From: CBCXVS01 sp965178525 | GTDB lineage: Bacteria > Tectomicrobia > Entotheonellia > Entotheonellales > Entotheonellaceae | Direction of reading: 5' to 3' | Assembly: GCA_965178525.1 (NCBI GenBank) | Contig: CBCXVS010000208.1 | Location: 1 to 14,223, forward strand | Length of the DNA stretch: 14,223 bases | Position numbers and translations under genes: made by a program | In this document: piece after piece, positions 6,867 to 13,538 of the stretch | Position numbering within the stretch: position 1 is the stretch's first letter | Layout: each line of letters starts with the position of its first letter | Notes under the pieces: model-generated | What the model was told of the DNA's origin: nothing | The model's database searches: none | What the model saw: only the letters and a program-made list of their open reading frames with translations

Positions 6867-7257
6867 AAGGGTCCATTATCCTATGCGCCCGATTGATCTA
6901 ATGGCCTGCATATGCGTGTGTTTAGTATGAGCTTAGCGGGTTTGGCTGGGGAGGTCAATGCGACGACTCTCCTGTAGCAGCTCCAGGCATCCTAAGTGCC
7001 TGGGCATCATTACCTTCATGTATTTCTCCAGAGGAAAGATATCAATTTAATTTTGCCTCAGGACGTATGCCGGTCATATGCTCGGCGACTCAGCTCGGCG
7101 CAATGAGGAGGCATGTATCGTGACAAGCACATAGGCGACCAAATGGCGGGCCACGCAAATGGAAACTGGACCATCGTGTCAACTTGTGATAGAGACAATA
7201 GCACAACCACGCGGCATGCATAATGCCATCCAGCACCCCAAGCCAGATAGGATGATC
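6867..7257. other. Intergenic region with one stem-loop, no gene recognised
   Basis: About 390 bases between the divergent coiled-coil and kinase genes. Short open frames occur, for example a 21-codon frame from 6912 and a 36-codon frame from 7113, but neither resembles a known protein. The second has its purine-rich site only one base before the ATG. A clear 7-bp inverted repeat lies at 6983-7003. No convincing promoter pair was found for the kinase gene. Confidence 0.4.
6983..7003. repeat. Perfect inverted repeat CCAGGCA / TGCCTGG
   Basis: Seven-base perfect arms around a seven-base loop (TCCTAAG). It lies about 255 bases upstream of the kinase start and 117 bases upstream of the coiled-coil start. 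The dyad could be a protein operator or an RNA hairpin. There is no T-run, so terminator function is not supported. Confidence 0.45.
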
Positions 7258-8250
7258 ATGACATATGACGTACTTGGTATAGGCAACGCGCTGGTGGATA
7301 TCCAGGCCCAGGTGACCGACGCAGTCCTCGCACAACTCGGCTTTGCCAAAGGCGCCATGACCTTAGTCGACGAGCCGGCGCAGCAGAACGTTCTCAGCGC
7401 TTTGGATGGCCGTCCGCTGCATCAATGCGCCGGCGGGTCGGGCGCCAACACGGTCATGGGCGTGGCCGACCTGGGCGGCACGGCGGCCTATGTGGGCAAG
7501 GTGGGCAGCGATGCGCTAGGCAACTTCTGCCTCGAAGACATGCGGCAGCTTGGGGTGACGATCGAAGTGCCACAGACGGGCGCGGGTCCAACCGGGACGT
7601 GCGTCATCCTGATCACAGAAGACGCGCAGCGGACCCTGCTGACGCACCTGGGAGTGGCGCCGCTGCTGAATCCTAATGACATTCGTGAGGACGAAATTCG
7701 CCAGGCGACATACGTCTATATTGAGGGGTATCTCTTTACGAACGAGGGGCCGAAGGCGGCGGCGTTGAAGGCCATCGAACTCGCCAAACGCAACGATGTG
7801 AAGGTGGCGCTGACCGTCTCTGATCCGTTTTTGATCGATCTCTGCCGAGATGAGTTTTGGGCCTTGATCGAGGGGCCGGTGGATTTGTTGTTCTGTAATT
7901 TGGAAGAGGCGCGCAGCCTAACGGGCAAGACCGATCCGATGGATTGCGCCCACGACATTCATCGGCACACCGAAAACGTGGCGCTCACCTTGGGTCCCAA
8001 CGGCTCGATCCTCATGCACGACGGCCAGGTGATTCCCATTGAAGGCGTGCGGACCAACGCCATCGACACCACGGGCGCCGGCGACATGTATGCCGCCGGC
8101 GTGCTCTACGGCATCACCAATGGGCTCTCGTGGCAGCAAGCCGGGCGCCTGGCGTCGCACGCCGCGGCGCGCATTGTCGCGCAGCTCGGTGCGCGCCTCG
8201 CACACAAGTTTACCCAGGACGAGATCCGGGGCTTGCTCGGTGGCTCATGA
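7258..8250 (+). CDS. PfkB-family carbohydrate kinase, adenosine-kinase-like
   Basis: Predicted to phosphorylate a nucleoside or sugar with ATP in the cytoplasm, most likely adenosine to AMP (purine salvage). The 330-residue length and N terminus MTYDVLGIGNALVDIQAQVT are typical of bacterial adenosine-kinase-like PfkB proteins. The substrate-side glycine motif GGSGANTVMGVADLGG and first PfkB signature (YVGKVGSDALGNF) are present. The second signature DTTGAGDMYAAGVLYG carries the catalytic base Asp276 and the anion-hole glycines. I chose ATG 7258; the frame is open upstream to 7159, but that extension is not family-like, and ATG 7252 is also possible. A weak AGG-type ribosome site precedes them. 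The stop TGA overlaps the ATG of the LLM remnant (ATGA), indicating a once-coupled operon. The gene looks intact. Ribokinase or fructokinase activity cannot be excluded. Confidence 0.87.
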   Translation: MTYDVLGIGNALVDIQAQVTDAVLAQLGFAKGAMTLVDEPAQQNVLSALDGRPLHQCAGGSGANTVMGVADLGGTAAYVGKVGSDALGNFCLEDMRQLGVTIEVPQTGAGPTGTCVILITEDAQRTLLTHLGVAPLLNPNDIREDEIRQATYVYIEGYLFTNEGPKAAALKAIELAKRNDVKVALTVSDPFLIDLCRDEFWALIEGPVDLLFCNLEEARSLTGKTDPMDCAHDIHRHTENVALTLGPNGSILMHDGQVIPIEGVRTNAIDTTGAGDMYAAGVLYGITNGLSWQQAGRLASHAAARIVAQLGARLAHKFTQDEIRGLLGGS

Positions 8251-8400
8251 TGGATTTCGGCATTCAATTCTTTCCGGCGGTAAGCCCGGCAGAAAAATCG
8301 GGCCAGCAATATTAGAACGAAGCCCTGCATCTGGGCGGAACGGTCCATGTACCTGTTCGCCGAGGACGTGCTACCGCACGTCGCAGCGCCTTCGACATAG
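8247..8400 (+). pseudogene. Remnant of luciferase-like monooxygenase (LLM), internal deletion plus nonsense codon
   Basis: ATG at 8247 overlaps the kinase stop as ATGA and encodes MMDFGIQFFPAVSPAEKSGQ, then QY, then TAG (8313), then NEALHLGG. This matches the N terminus of bacterial LLM flavin-dependent oxidoreductases (first beta strand FGIFFFP, 'P-x-EKS', 'EAL'). The TAG sits where Trp or an aromatic residue is usual. From 8332, in another frame, the sequence reads WAERSMYLFAEDVLPHVAAP and ends at TAG 8398, like the C terminus of the same family. Some 280 internal codons are missing, so no flavin-binding barrel can form. This is a dead gene whose two ends survive between the kinase and the MDMPI-like gene. 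The match rests on recognised terminal motifs, not on an alignment. Confidence 0.6.
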
Positions 8401-8450
8401 GGCTGACCTTGCGGCACGTGGTGAACGGTACAGCAGAGGGGAGGATCTCC

Positions 8451-9308
8451 ATGCAAACAGGAACATTTGAAGACAACATCGCGGTGTTGCAGGCGGAGGT
8501 CGAGCGTATTACCCAGTATTTGGCCAATTTGACGCCCGAGGCCTGGAACCGGGCAAGTGCCTGTGACGCCTGGCAGGTGCAAGATGTGGTGGCTCACTTG
8601 ATCGGCGTGGCGGAATTCTACGCCGATAATATTTCCCGAGGTCTGCAAGGAGACACCGGCCCGCAGCCCGGCCGGCCGCCTGCGGGCACGATCACGGCTG
8701 CCGTGGCCGCCGAGGCGGTGGCGAAGCGGGCCATTTTAGAACGCGAGTTAGCAGGTGACCAGCTTCTGGACAAATTTCGCGCGGCAAACGCGCATCTGGG
8801 TCAGCGCCTGGTAGGGTTACGCCCGGAAGAGCGGACGACACCGTGCTATCACCCCGGCGGGGTGACGCAGGCCCAGCAGTTCGTGGATTTGCGCCTGAAA
8901 GAATTGGCCGTACACGAGTGGGATATCCGCTCGCTCCATGAGCCTGAGATCCAGCTGGCGCCCGCCGGTCTGCCGGCGATTCTCCGGCTCATTGACGGCT
9001 CCATTGCGTCCGGTTCCCTGCCTTGGGGATTTCGGGCTGGCGCACCGCTTGCCACACCTTTGCGCTATCGCTTTGAAGTGAGCGGGCCGGTACCGTATGC
9101 AGCCAACCTGGTGGTGGCGGGTGATGCGGTGCAACAGGAAACTGGGGGCGCTCCGGCTGATGTCACCTTCCGCTGTGATACCGAAACGTTCGTGTTGCTG
9201 GTATACGGCCGCCTGCCGCTTGAGAAGGCATTGCAGGATAGACGGCTGACGGCCGATGGGGATCGCGACCTGGCACTGACCTTTACGCAGTGGTTCAAGG
9301 GGATTTAA
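8451..9308 (+). CDS. MDMPI/DinB-type metal-binding protein (maleylpyruvate isomerase family, TIGR03083-like)
   Basis: A 285-residue soluble protein. The N-terminal four-helix bundle contains the metal triad characteristic of mycothiol-dependent maleylpyruvate isomerase and related DinB_2 proteins: His49 (DVVAHLIGV), then Glu151 and His155 (KELAVHEWDI). The C-terminal about 100 residues resemble the SCP2-like domain often attached (VTFRCDTETFVLLVYGRLPL). Proteins of this family perform thiol-dependent isomerisation or transfer; most have no assigned substrate. Start 8451 is chosen because AGGGGAGG lies 6 bases upstream; the frame is open 14 codons further but without a ribosome site. It follows the LLM remnant by 50 bases and probably belonged to the kinase operon. 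Its 3' end faces the SBP gene. Whether the host makes mycothiol cannot be judged here. Confidence 0.8.
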   Translation: MQTGTFEDNIAVLQAEVERITQYLANLTPEAWNRASACDAWQVQDVVAHLIGVAEFYADNISRGLQGDTGPQPGRPPAGTITAAVAAEAVAKRAILERELAGDQLLDKFRAANAHLGQRLVGLRPEERTTPCYHPGGVTQAQQFVDLRLKELAVHEWDIRSLHEPEIQLAPAGLPAILRLIDGSIASGSLPWGFRAGAPLATPLRYRFEVSGPVPYAANLVVAGDAVQQETGGAPADVTFRCDTETFVLLVYGRLPLEKALQDRRLTADGDRDLALTFTQWFKGI

Positions 9309-9368
9309 CGTCGGGAAGAGCGCTATGCACAGCCAGACGCTTACCGATACCCTGCCATTGTCAGCGGA

Positions 9369-9398
9369 GCCGGTTGCAGCTCTGAGCGGCAAACCGGC
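9369..9398. terminator. Candidate bidirectional stem-loop between convergent genes
   Basis: GCCGGTTGC and GCAAACCGGC form a 9-bp stem with one bulged A around an 11-base loop. It is the best hairpin in the 124-base gap between the converging MDMPI-like and SBP genes, where a terminator is expected. There is no T-run on either strand, so intrinsic termination is uncertain. Confidence 0.35.
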
Positions 9399-9432
9399 CC
9401 CGCCAGCAGGGAACATGAACGGAACCGCCAGC

Positions 9433-11037
9433 CTAATTGACGAGCTTGAGCAACTCCGGGAAGTTGTAGAAATAATGCAGGGCGTACTCCCCATACTTCG
9501 GCTCAAAGGGCGTACTGACCCGTTTCGGATGCCGGGCGGTCATATTGGGCACATTGATCATCGGGAGACAGACGGCATCGTCTATGATGCGCTGTTGCGC
9601 TTCATGATAGAGCAGTTTGCGTTTCTCCTGATCACGCGTTTTGCGGCCCTGCGCCAGAAGGTCGTCAATGCCGCTATAGTGCGCGAAATTCGTGCCTTTA
9701 TTGCCGGTTTTCGGGTCCGGGGCTTCGTCCGAATGGAAGAACAGGCTGAGCATCACGTCGCCGTCCGTCAACCGCGTCCCGCCATATAAGACAAAGGGAT
9801 TGAGGTTGCTGCGGATATTTTTGTGATAAGTCGGGTGCTCGACCAATTGCAGATCGATTTCGACGCCAACCTTTTTCAGCTGTTCCTGCACAATCACCAT
9901 AATTTTGGGGTACGCATACGATCGGGTGACAAAATAGTTGTCGATTTTCACGCCATTCGGATGCCCGGCTTCGGCCAGTAATTTTTTCGCCAGATCGGGA
10001 TCGTATGCCAGCACTTCCATCGGCTTGTGGCCAAAGTAGCCCGGCGGCAGACAGGTCGTAGCCAGCGTGCCCAAATCGCCCGGAAAGAGTGTCTCTTTAA
10101 TCGCTTTGCGATCAATCGCATGCATAAACGCCTTGCGCATCCGAATATCGTCAAAGGGGGGCTTGGTATAGTTAAAGAAAATCTTCCACTGGCCCCCGGG
10201 ACCCCGTTTGTCGAGGACCGCGCCCATGTTGTTGACTTGCGCTTCCACGTCTGCCGTGATGACGTTCGGTATGATGATATCGAAGGTGCCCTTTTCGAGC
10301 CCGAGCAGCTTGGTGGCATCCTCGGGCACATCAAACCAGTGAATCTCGTCAATCTGGGGACGCCCGCCGTAGTAATCCTTAAACGCCTTGAAGATGACTT
10401 TTTCTCGAGGCAAGTGCCGGTGAAAATAGAAAGGTCCGGTTCCGACCGGATTCCAACTAAACTGGTCGTGTCCGGACTTCTCCGCCGCTTTTTTGCTCAC
10501 GATGTAGCCTTGTTGGTACCCGACCATGCGGAGTGGGAACACCGGGTCATATTGCTTCAGCTGAATCTTCACGGTGTGCGGATCGAGCACCGTGATGTCT
10601 TGAATCACATCAATATTTTTGGCAAAGCGCATGCCTTTTTTGCGCTGCAGCTGACGCTCGAAGCTGAATTTGACATCCTCGGCCGTCATCTCGCCAAAGC
10701 CCTTGTGAAACTGCACGCCCTTCCGCAGAGTGAAGGTCCAGACCGTGCCATCGTCGGACACAGTCCAACTTTCGGCGAGATCGGGTTCGACGTTCGACGT
10801 CCTGACTTTGCCGTCTTTGGTGGCAAACTTGGTCAGACCTCGGTAGACGAGCCGTACGGACTGTTGGGTTTGCCCGAGAATACTCGCATGGGGATCAAGC
10901 GTATCTTGTTCTTTCGCCGCAATCTTCAGAATTTTCTTCCGGGCGGCGTCGGCCCCATCTGGCTGTACCAGCGCCACCGCGACAAACACCGCCAATCCGG
11001 CAATGCCCAACCGTAACCAGATGTTTCGAGACATCAT
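9433..11037 (-). CDS. ABC transporter periplasmic substrate-binding protein, family 5 (peptide/nickel type)
   Basis: A 534-residue exported binding protein of the DppA/OppA (SBP_bac_5) family, which delivers peptides or other small solutes to an ABC importer. The signal peptide runs from MMSRNIWLRLGIAGLAVFVA to about ADA-ARK; no lipobox cysteine is seen, so it is probably freely periplasmic. Family features follow in order: KEQDTLDPHASI near the mature N terminus, LAESWTVSDDGTVWTFTLRK with GVQFHKG, EDVKFSFERQ, the hinge region FNYTKPPFDDIRMRKAFMHA, and a C-terminal PMINVPNMTA segment. I start at 11037, where GGAGG sits 5 bases upstream, rather than 11055. No permease or ATPase gene is adjacent on either side, so it is an orphan here. 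It appears intact. The ligand is unknown. Confidence 0.9.
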   Translation of the reverse strand: MMSRNIWLRLGIAGLAVFVAVALVQPDGADAARKKILKIAAKEQDTLDPHASILGQTQQSVRLVYRGLTKFATKDGKVRTSNVEPDLAESWTVSDDGTVWTFTLRKGVQFHKGFGEMTAEDVKFSFERQLQRKKGMRFAKNIDVIQDITVLDPHTVKIQLKQYDPVFPLRMVGYQQGYIVSKKAAEKSGHDQFSWNPVGTGPFYFHRHLPREKVIFKAFKDYYGGRPQIDEIHWFDVPEDATKLLGLEKGTFDIIIPNVITADVEAQVNNMGAVLDKRGPGGQWKIFFNYTKPPFDDIRMRKAFMHAIDRKAIKETLFPGDLGTLATTCLPPGYFGHKPMEVLAYDPDLAKKLLAEAGHPNGVKIDNYFVTRSYAYPKIMVIVQEQLKKVGVEIDLQLVEHPTYHKNIRSNLNPFVLYGGTRLTDGDVMLSLFFHSDEAPDPKTGNKGTNFAHYSGIDDLLAQGRKTRDQEKRKLLYHEAQQRIIDDAVCLPMINVPNMTARHPKRVSTPFEPKYGEYALHYFYNFPELLKLVN

Positions 11038-11426
11038 AGGTTCCTCCCGTGGCATCCCGCCACCCGCTCAAGAGATACCAAAACCCGCATGAGAGTTAGG
11101 CATGACAGGACCCGGAAAGGCAGGAGCAGCCAGGTATGCACACCGAACGATATGGCCTGTATGGAGACAAACCCTCATGATGCTAGCGAAGTGGGTAGCC
11201 TAGCTTGCCTCGGAAACGGTGTCAATACGGTTTTTGAACTCCGGCAAAGGCAACCTGGGCCACTTTCCAGCGTTGGTTCGCCGGGATGAAAGGTTTATAC
11301 TGGTGCTGGCAGAATGCCTCTTCAACCTGATCGCAAGGGGGATTCGCCGCCAGATCACGCGTGACCATGCGGGGAAGCGCTACGGCCTACTTTAACTTCC
11401 GGATTCGACCTGAAGGGAGAAGATCA
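11038..11426. other. Divergent intergenic region between SBP and VOC genes
   Basis: About 390 bases without a recognisable gene. A 66-codon frame at 11089-11289 and a 14-codon frame beginning at 11136 (preceded by GGAG) show no family resemblance. A good promoter candidate for the VOC gene lies at 11273-11301. I found no comparable pair for the SBP gene on the other strand. Confidence 0.4.
11273..11301 (+). promoter_or_regulatory. Candidate sigma70-type promoter for the VOC gene
   Basis: TTGGTT (11273-11278), an exact 17-base spacer, then TATACT (11296-11301). The orientation and position fit transcription of the VOC gene, whose ATG lies about 120 bases downstream. Confidence 0.5.
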
Positions 11427-11840
11427 ATGCCGACCGTTGGGATTGACCACATCGCCATGCCAACCGCCGATGCCGAGCGGTTGATCACCTTTTACAAACG
11501 TCTGGGGTTTACCATTAACGACGAAGAGGCGTGGCGTGCCGGCAAGGCGACCATCTTTTCGATTCAAATGGGTGATTCCAAAATCAACGTGCATCCCGAA
11601 GGGTATACCGCCCGTTTGCGCGGGCCGTCGGCCGTGCCGGGCTGCACCGATATCTGTTTCGTGTGGGAAGGGACTGTCGAGGCGTGCCAGCAGATGCTCG
11701 CGGACGCCGGGGTGGCTGTGATCGAGGGGCCAGGTCCCCGTCGAGGCGCCCGCGCCGGGGGCGGCCTCCCGGCCGTGAGCCTCTACGCTCGCGACCCGGA
11801 CGACAACCTGCTGGAGTGGATGATATACCAGGAGCCATGA
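11427..11840 (+). CDS. VOC-family protein (glyoxalase/bleomycin resistance/dioxygenase fold)
   Basis: A 137-residue single-module vicinal-oxygen-chelate protein. It opens with MPTVGIDHIAMPTADAERLI, giving the first metal ligand His8, continues with FYKRLGFTI and NVHPEG (His56), and ends with SLYARDPDDNLLEWMIYQEP, giving the last ligand Glu130. Two beta-alpha-beta-beta-beta motifs are recognisable, so it likely dimerises to form metal sites. Members isomerise, open or hydrolyse small electrophiles, or bind antibiotics; the substrate is not predictable. Start 11427 has AAGGGAG 9-10 bases upstream and fits the family N terminus; the open extension to 11361 does not. The stop overlaps an ATG (ATGA), the hallmark of a coupled next gene, but that gene survives only as an eight-codon stub. 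Confidence 0.88.
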   Translation: MPTVGIDHIAMPTADAERLITFYKRLGFTINDEEAWRAGKATIFSIQMGDSKINVHPEGYTARLRGPSAVPGCTDICFVWEGTVEACQQMLADAGVAVIEGPGPRRGARAGGGLPAVSLYARDPDDNLLEWMIYQEP

Positions 11841-11863
11841 TGAAGGCCGTCGGGGTGACGTAG
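11837..11863 (+). pseudogene. Eight-codon stub, possibly the start of an MDR alcohol dehydrogenase
   Basis: ATG at 11837 overlaps the VOC stop as ATGA and encodes MMKAVGVT, then TAG in the loop of the 11851-11874 hairpin. MKAVGVT is a common opening of medium-chain (zinc or quinone) dehydrogenases. The start-stop overlap suggests a former second operon gene of which only the first codons remain. Eight residues are too few for certainty. Confidence 0.3.
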
Positions 11864-11874
11864 GCGTCACCCCG
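11851..11874. terminator. Perfect 10-bp GC-rich hairpin downstream of VOC gene
   Basis: CGGGGTGACG and CGTCACCCCG are perfect arms around the tetraloop TAGG. The hairpin begins 10 bases after the VOC stop and ends 2 bases before the end of the minus-strand hydrolase fragment, a suitable place for a bidirectional terminator. No T-run follows on either strand, so it may instead protect the transcript 3' end or depend on other factors. Confidence 0.5.
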
Positions 11875-11875
11875 C

Positions 11876-12019
11876 TCAGGGTTGGAGGAACGGCGCATCC
11901 CTATCCCCAACAATCATGAGCGCGGGCCGCTTGAGTTGTCCCAATTCCCCCGTGCGGTCTCGCATCCGCGACAGCGCCCGCATGCCATTGCAATAGCCCA
12001 TGAGATAGCACAAGAACAT
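11876..12019 (-). pseudogene. Fragment of alpha/beta hydrolase (nucleophile region and C terminus missing)
   Basis: A 47-codon minus-strand frame reads GMRALSRMRDRTGELGQLKR followed by PALMIVGDRDAPFLQP and TGA. The segment 'L-x-x-L-x-x-P-x-L-x-I-x-G-D-x-D' is the late core strand of alpha/beta hydrolases that carries the catalytic Asp. No GxSxG nucleophile elbow lies upstream and no catalytic His follows, so only an internal piece of a roughly 270-residue enzyme remains. It ends exactly beside the 11851-11874 hairpin. The plus strand is also open here, but its translation looks like nothing known. Confidence 0.45.
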
Positions 12020-12030
12020 GGATTTCCAGC

Positions 12031-12102
12031 ATGATTGACAACGCCAATGCCATGGCGCACAATGCGGCGCAGAATGCCTTTCTACCTCGCGAAGGAGACT
12101 AA
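12031..12102 (+). pseudogene. Small ORF or C-terminal remnant upstream of the RdhA-like gene
   Basis: A 23-codon frame from ATG 12031 (MIDNANAMAHNAAQNAFLPR then EGD) ends at TAA 12100-12102 and contains the ribosome site of the next gene. The composition is coding-like, and the stop directly abuts GTG 12103, as for an operon neighbour. It may be the tail of a deleted enzyme, but I do not recognise the family. A genuine micro-ORF or leader peptide is an alternative. Confidence 0.25.
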
Positions 12103-12105
12103 GTG

Positions 12106-13360
12106 ATGCAAAAGATCGGTCATATCGTTACCCGCCCGGGACGAAAATTGGGTGATGACCCCGTGGACATTCCGGTTCCTCAGGAATTGGAGACCGTACC
12201 GGGGATTCCCCAAGACAGCAAAGACGTAAGCTTTTACAGCCGCGAGTATCCCCTGCAACGGCAGCAGGTGGAGCACGCCGCCGACACCGAGTGGTCGCAC
12301 TCCGTCGGCACGGAAGACATGCAGAAGTACCACCATGAGCACACCGCGGTCATGGAGCAGTTCTACCCGGCCGGGCACGCCAAGCAGTGCGGACGTGACG
12401 GAACTCATCAAGAACAAGGCGCGGGAACTGGGCTACTTGGAGGTGGGCATCACGGCTCATGACCGTCGCTATATCTACGAGGACCGGCGGGACCACGTCA
12501 AATACCCCCATGCCATCTGTCTGGCGCTGGAGCAGGACTACGTGGGCATGCAGTCAGCCCCCAGTATGGATGCCGAGCACGGCCACTACGGCACGTACGA
12601 GATCCAGGCCCCGATGGGGCTACAGATGGTGGACTATATCCGCTCGTTGGGCTACCACGGGCAAGTCCACGGCCCCAGCAACCACAGCGCCGCCACCATC
12701 CCCATGTTCGTACAAGCGGGACTGGGGCAGCTTGGCGCCAACGGGCAGCTGTTGACGCCGCATGCGGGGCCGAGGTGCCGGTTGCAAATTATCACCACCG
12801 ATGCGCCGGTGACGTACGACAGCCCGGTAGACTATGGTTTCCACGCCCTATGCCAGAAATGCCAAGTCTGCGTCAATCGCTGTCCGGGCCGGGCGCTGTC
12901 GCCGGAAAAGCTCTGGTGGCGGGGCGTGGAGAAGAACAAGCTGACGTACAAACGCTGCCGTCCGGTCATGATCCGCTACGAAGGCTGCGCCGTCTGCATG
13001 AAGGTCTGCCCCATCAATCGGTATGGCGCCAAGGCGGTGATGGAGCACTACCTCGAGACCGGCGACGTCCTGGGGAAAGGGACGCATAACCTGGAAGGCT
13101 ATACCCTACATCCGGAGCAATCCGGCCAATATGCCGTGGGCTACTTCGGCCCGGGTGATCTGCCGGTTTTTGACGCCAAGTTCTTCGACATCCCCAAGGG
13201 AACTCGGGAGAATGCCGCCTTGGATGATCTCGTCAAAGTCATCGAGGCTGAAGGCCCCGACGCCGACAAGTCCGGGAGCGATGAAGCCCTGTTCAAATTT
13301 CGGGACCGGCTGCGGCACATTATCCATGGGGAAGACGTCAGTGACAGCACCATGTTCTAA
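12106..13360 (+). pseudogene. Reductive-dehalogenase-like (RdhA/QueG-type) corrinoid 4Fe-4S protein, frameshifted
   Basis: Two frames join at about 12385 into one protein of roughly 413 residues. The first frame (from ATG 12106, AAGGAG 8 bases upstream) gives MQKIGHIVTRPGRKLGDDPV to YPAGHAK; the second gives SADVTELIKNKARELGYLEV to the end. At 12385 one base is extra, or two are missing. The corrinoid-domain core is recognisable (PMFVQAGLGQLGANGQLLTP with GPRCRL). Two ferredoxin motifs follow: C-x2-C-x2-C-x3-CP (12851-12886) and C-x9-C-x2-C-x3-CP (12956-13012). RdhA proteins reductively remove halogens; relatives include epoxyqueuosine reductase. No twin-arginine signal and no rdhB anchor gene are present, so it would be a cytosolic, non-respiratory type. 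The frameshift falls between the N-terminal part and the corrinoid domain. It could be a sequencing error, because the rest is well preserved. Confidence 0.75.
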
Positions 13361-13441
13361 GACTGTGTGCCGCAACCAACGCACCCCTGGAAAATCCTGA
13401 TTTTATGAGCCTTGTGGCGCTCAAAGGGAGAACTTACTTCC

Positions 13442-13538
13442 GCCAGTCTAGACGAGCCGCTCCGGCGGGGTGGGGTGAGGTCACGAAGGGAGCACAGACG
13501 CCGTGCTCCTACCTCAGAGTACCTGCTGCTAGACTGGC
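13442..13538. other. Nested inverted-repeat element able to fold as a three-way junction
   Basis: Outer arms GCCAGTCTAG (13442-13451) and CTAGACTGGC (13529-13538) are perfect over 10 bp and enclose 77 bases. Inside are a small hairpin, GCCG-ctc-CGGC (13456-13466), and a longer arm: TGAGGT/ACCTCA (13476-13481 with 13511-13516) topped by GGAGCAC/GTGCTCC (13489-13495 with 13503-13509) and a seven-base loop. All helices are compatible, giving a closed three-way junction of 97 bases. It lies between converging genes, and its right arm includes the CMD stop codon. It may be a small structured RNA, a terminator complex or a miniature mobile repeat; strand is unknown. No integron attC core (GTTRRRY) is seen. 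Confidence 0.55.

Noticed and set aside
9325..9789. 154-codon plus-strand frame after the MDMPI-like gene
   Set aside because: Most of it is antisense to the SBP C terminus; the free 100 bases show no known motif.
10027..11016. 329-codon plus-strand open frame
   Set aside because: It is fully antisense to the well-supported substrate-binding protein gene, lacks family motifs and a ribosome site, and is explained by codon bias of the real gene.
11089..11289. 66-codon frame in the SBP-VOC intergenic region
   Set aside because: No family resemblance or convincing start; it ends inside the VOC promoter candidate region.
12370..12395. Programmed ribosomal frameshift in the RdhA-like gene
   Set aside because: No slippery heptamer or following stem-loop is evident at the switch point; a mutation or sequencing error is simpler.
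13442..13538. Integron attC site or tRNA-like gene
   Set aside because: No GTTRRRY/RYYYAAC core sites and no tRNA T-loop or anticodon-arm layout; the helix arrangement differs from both.
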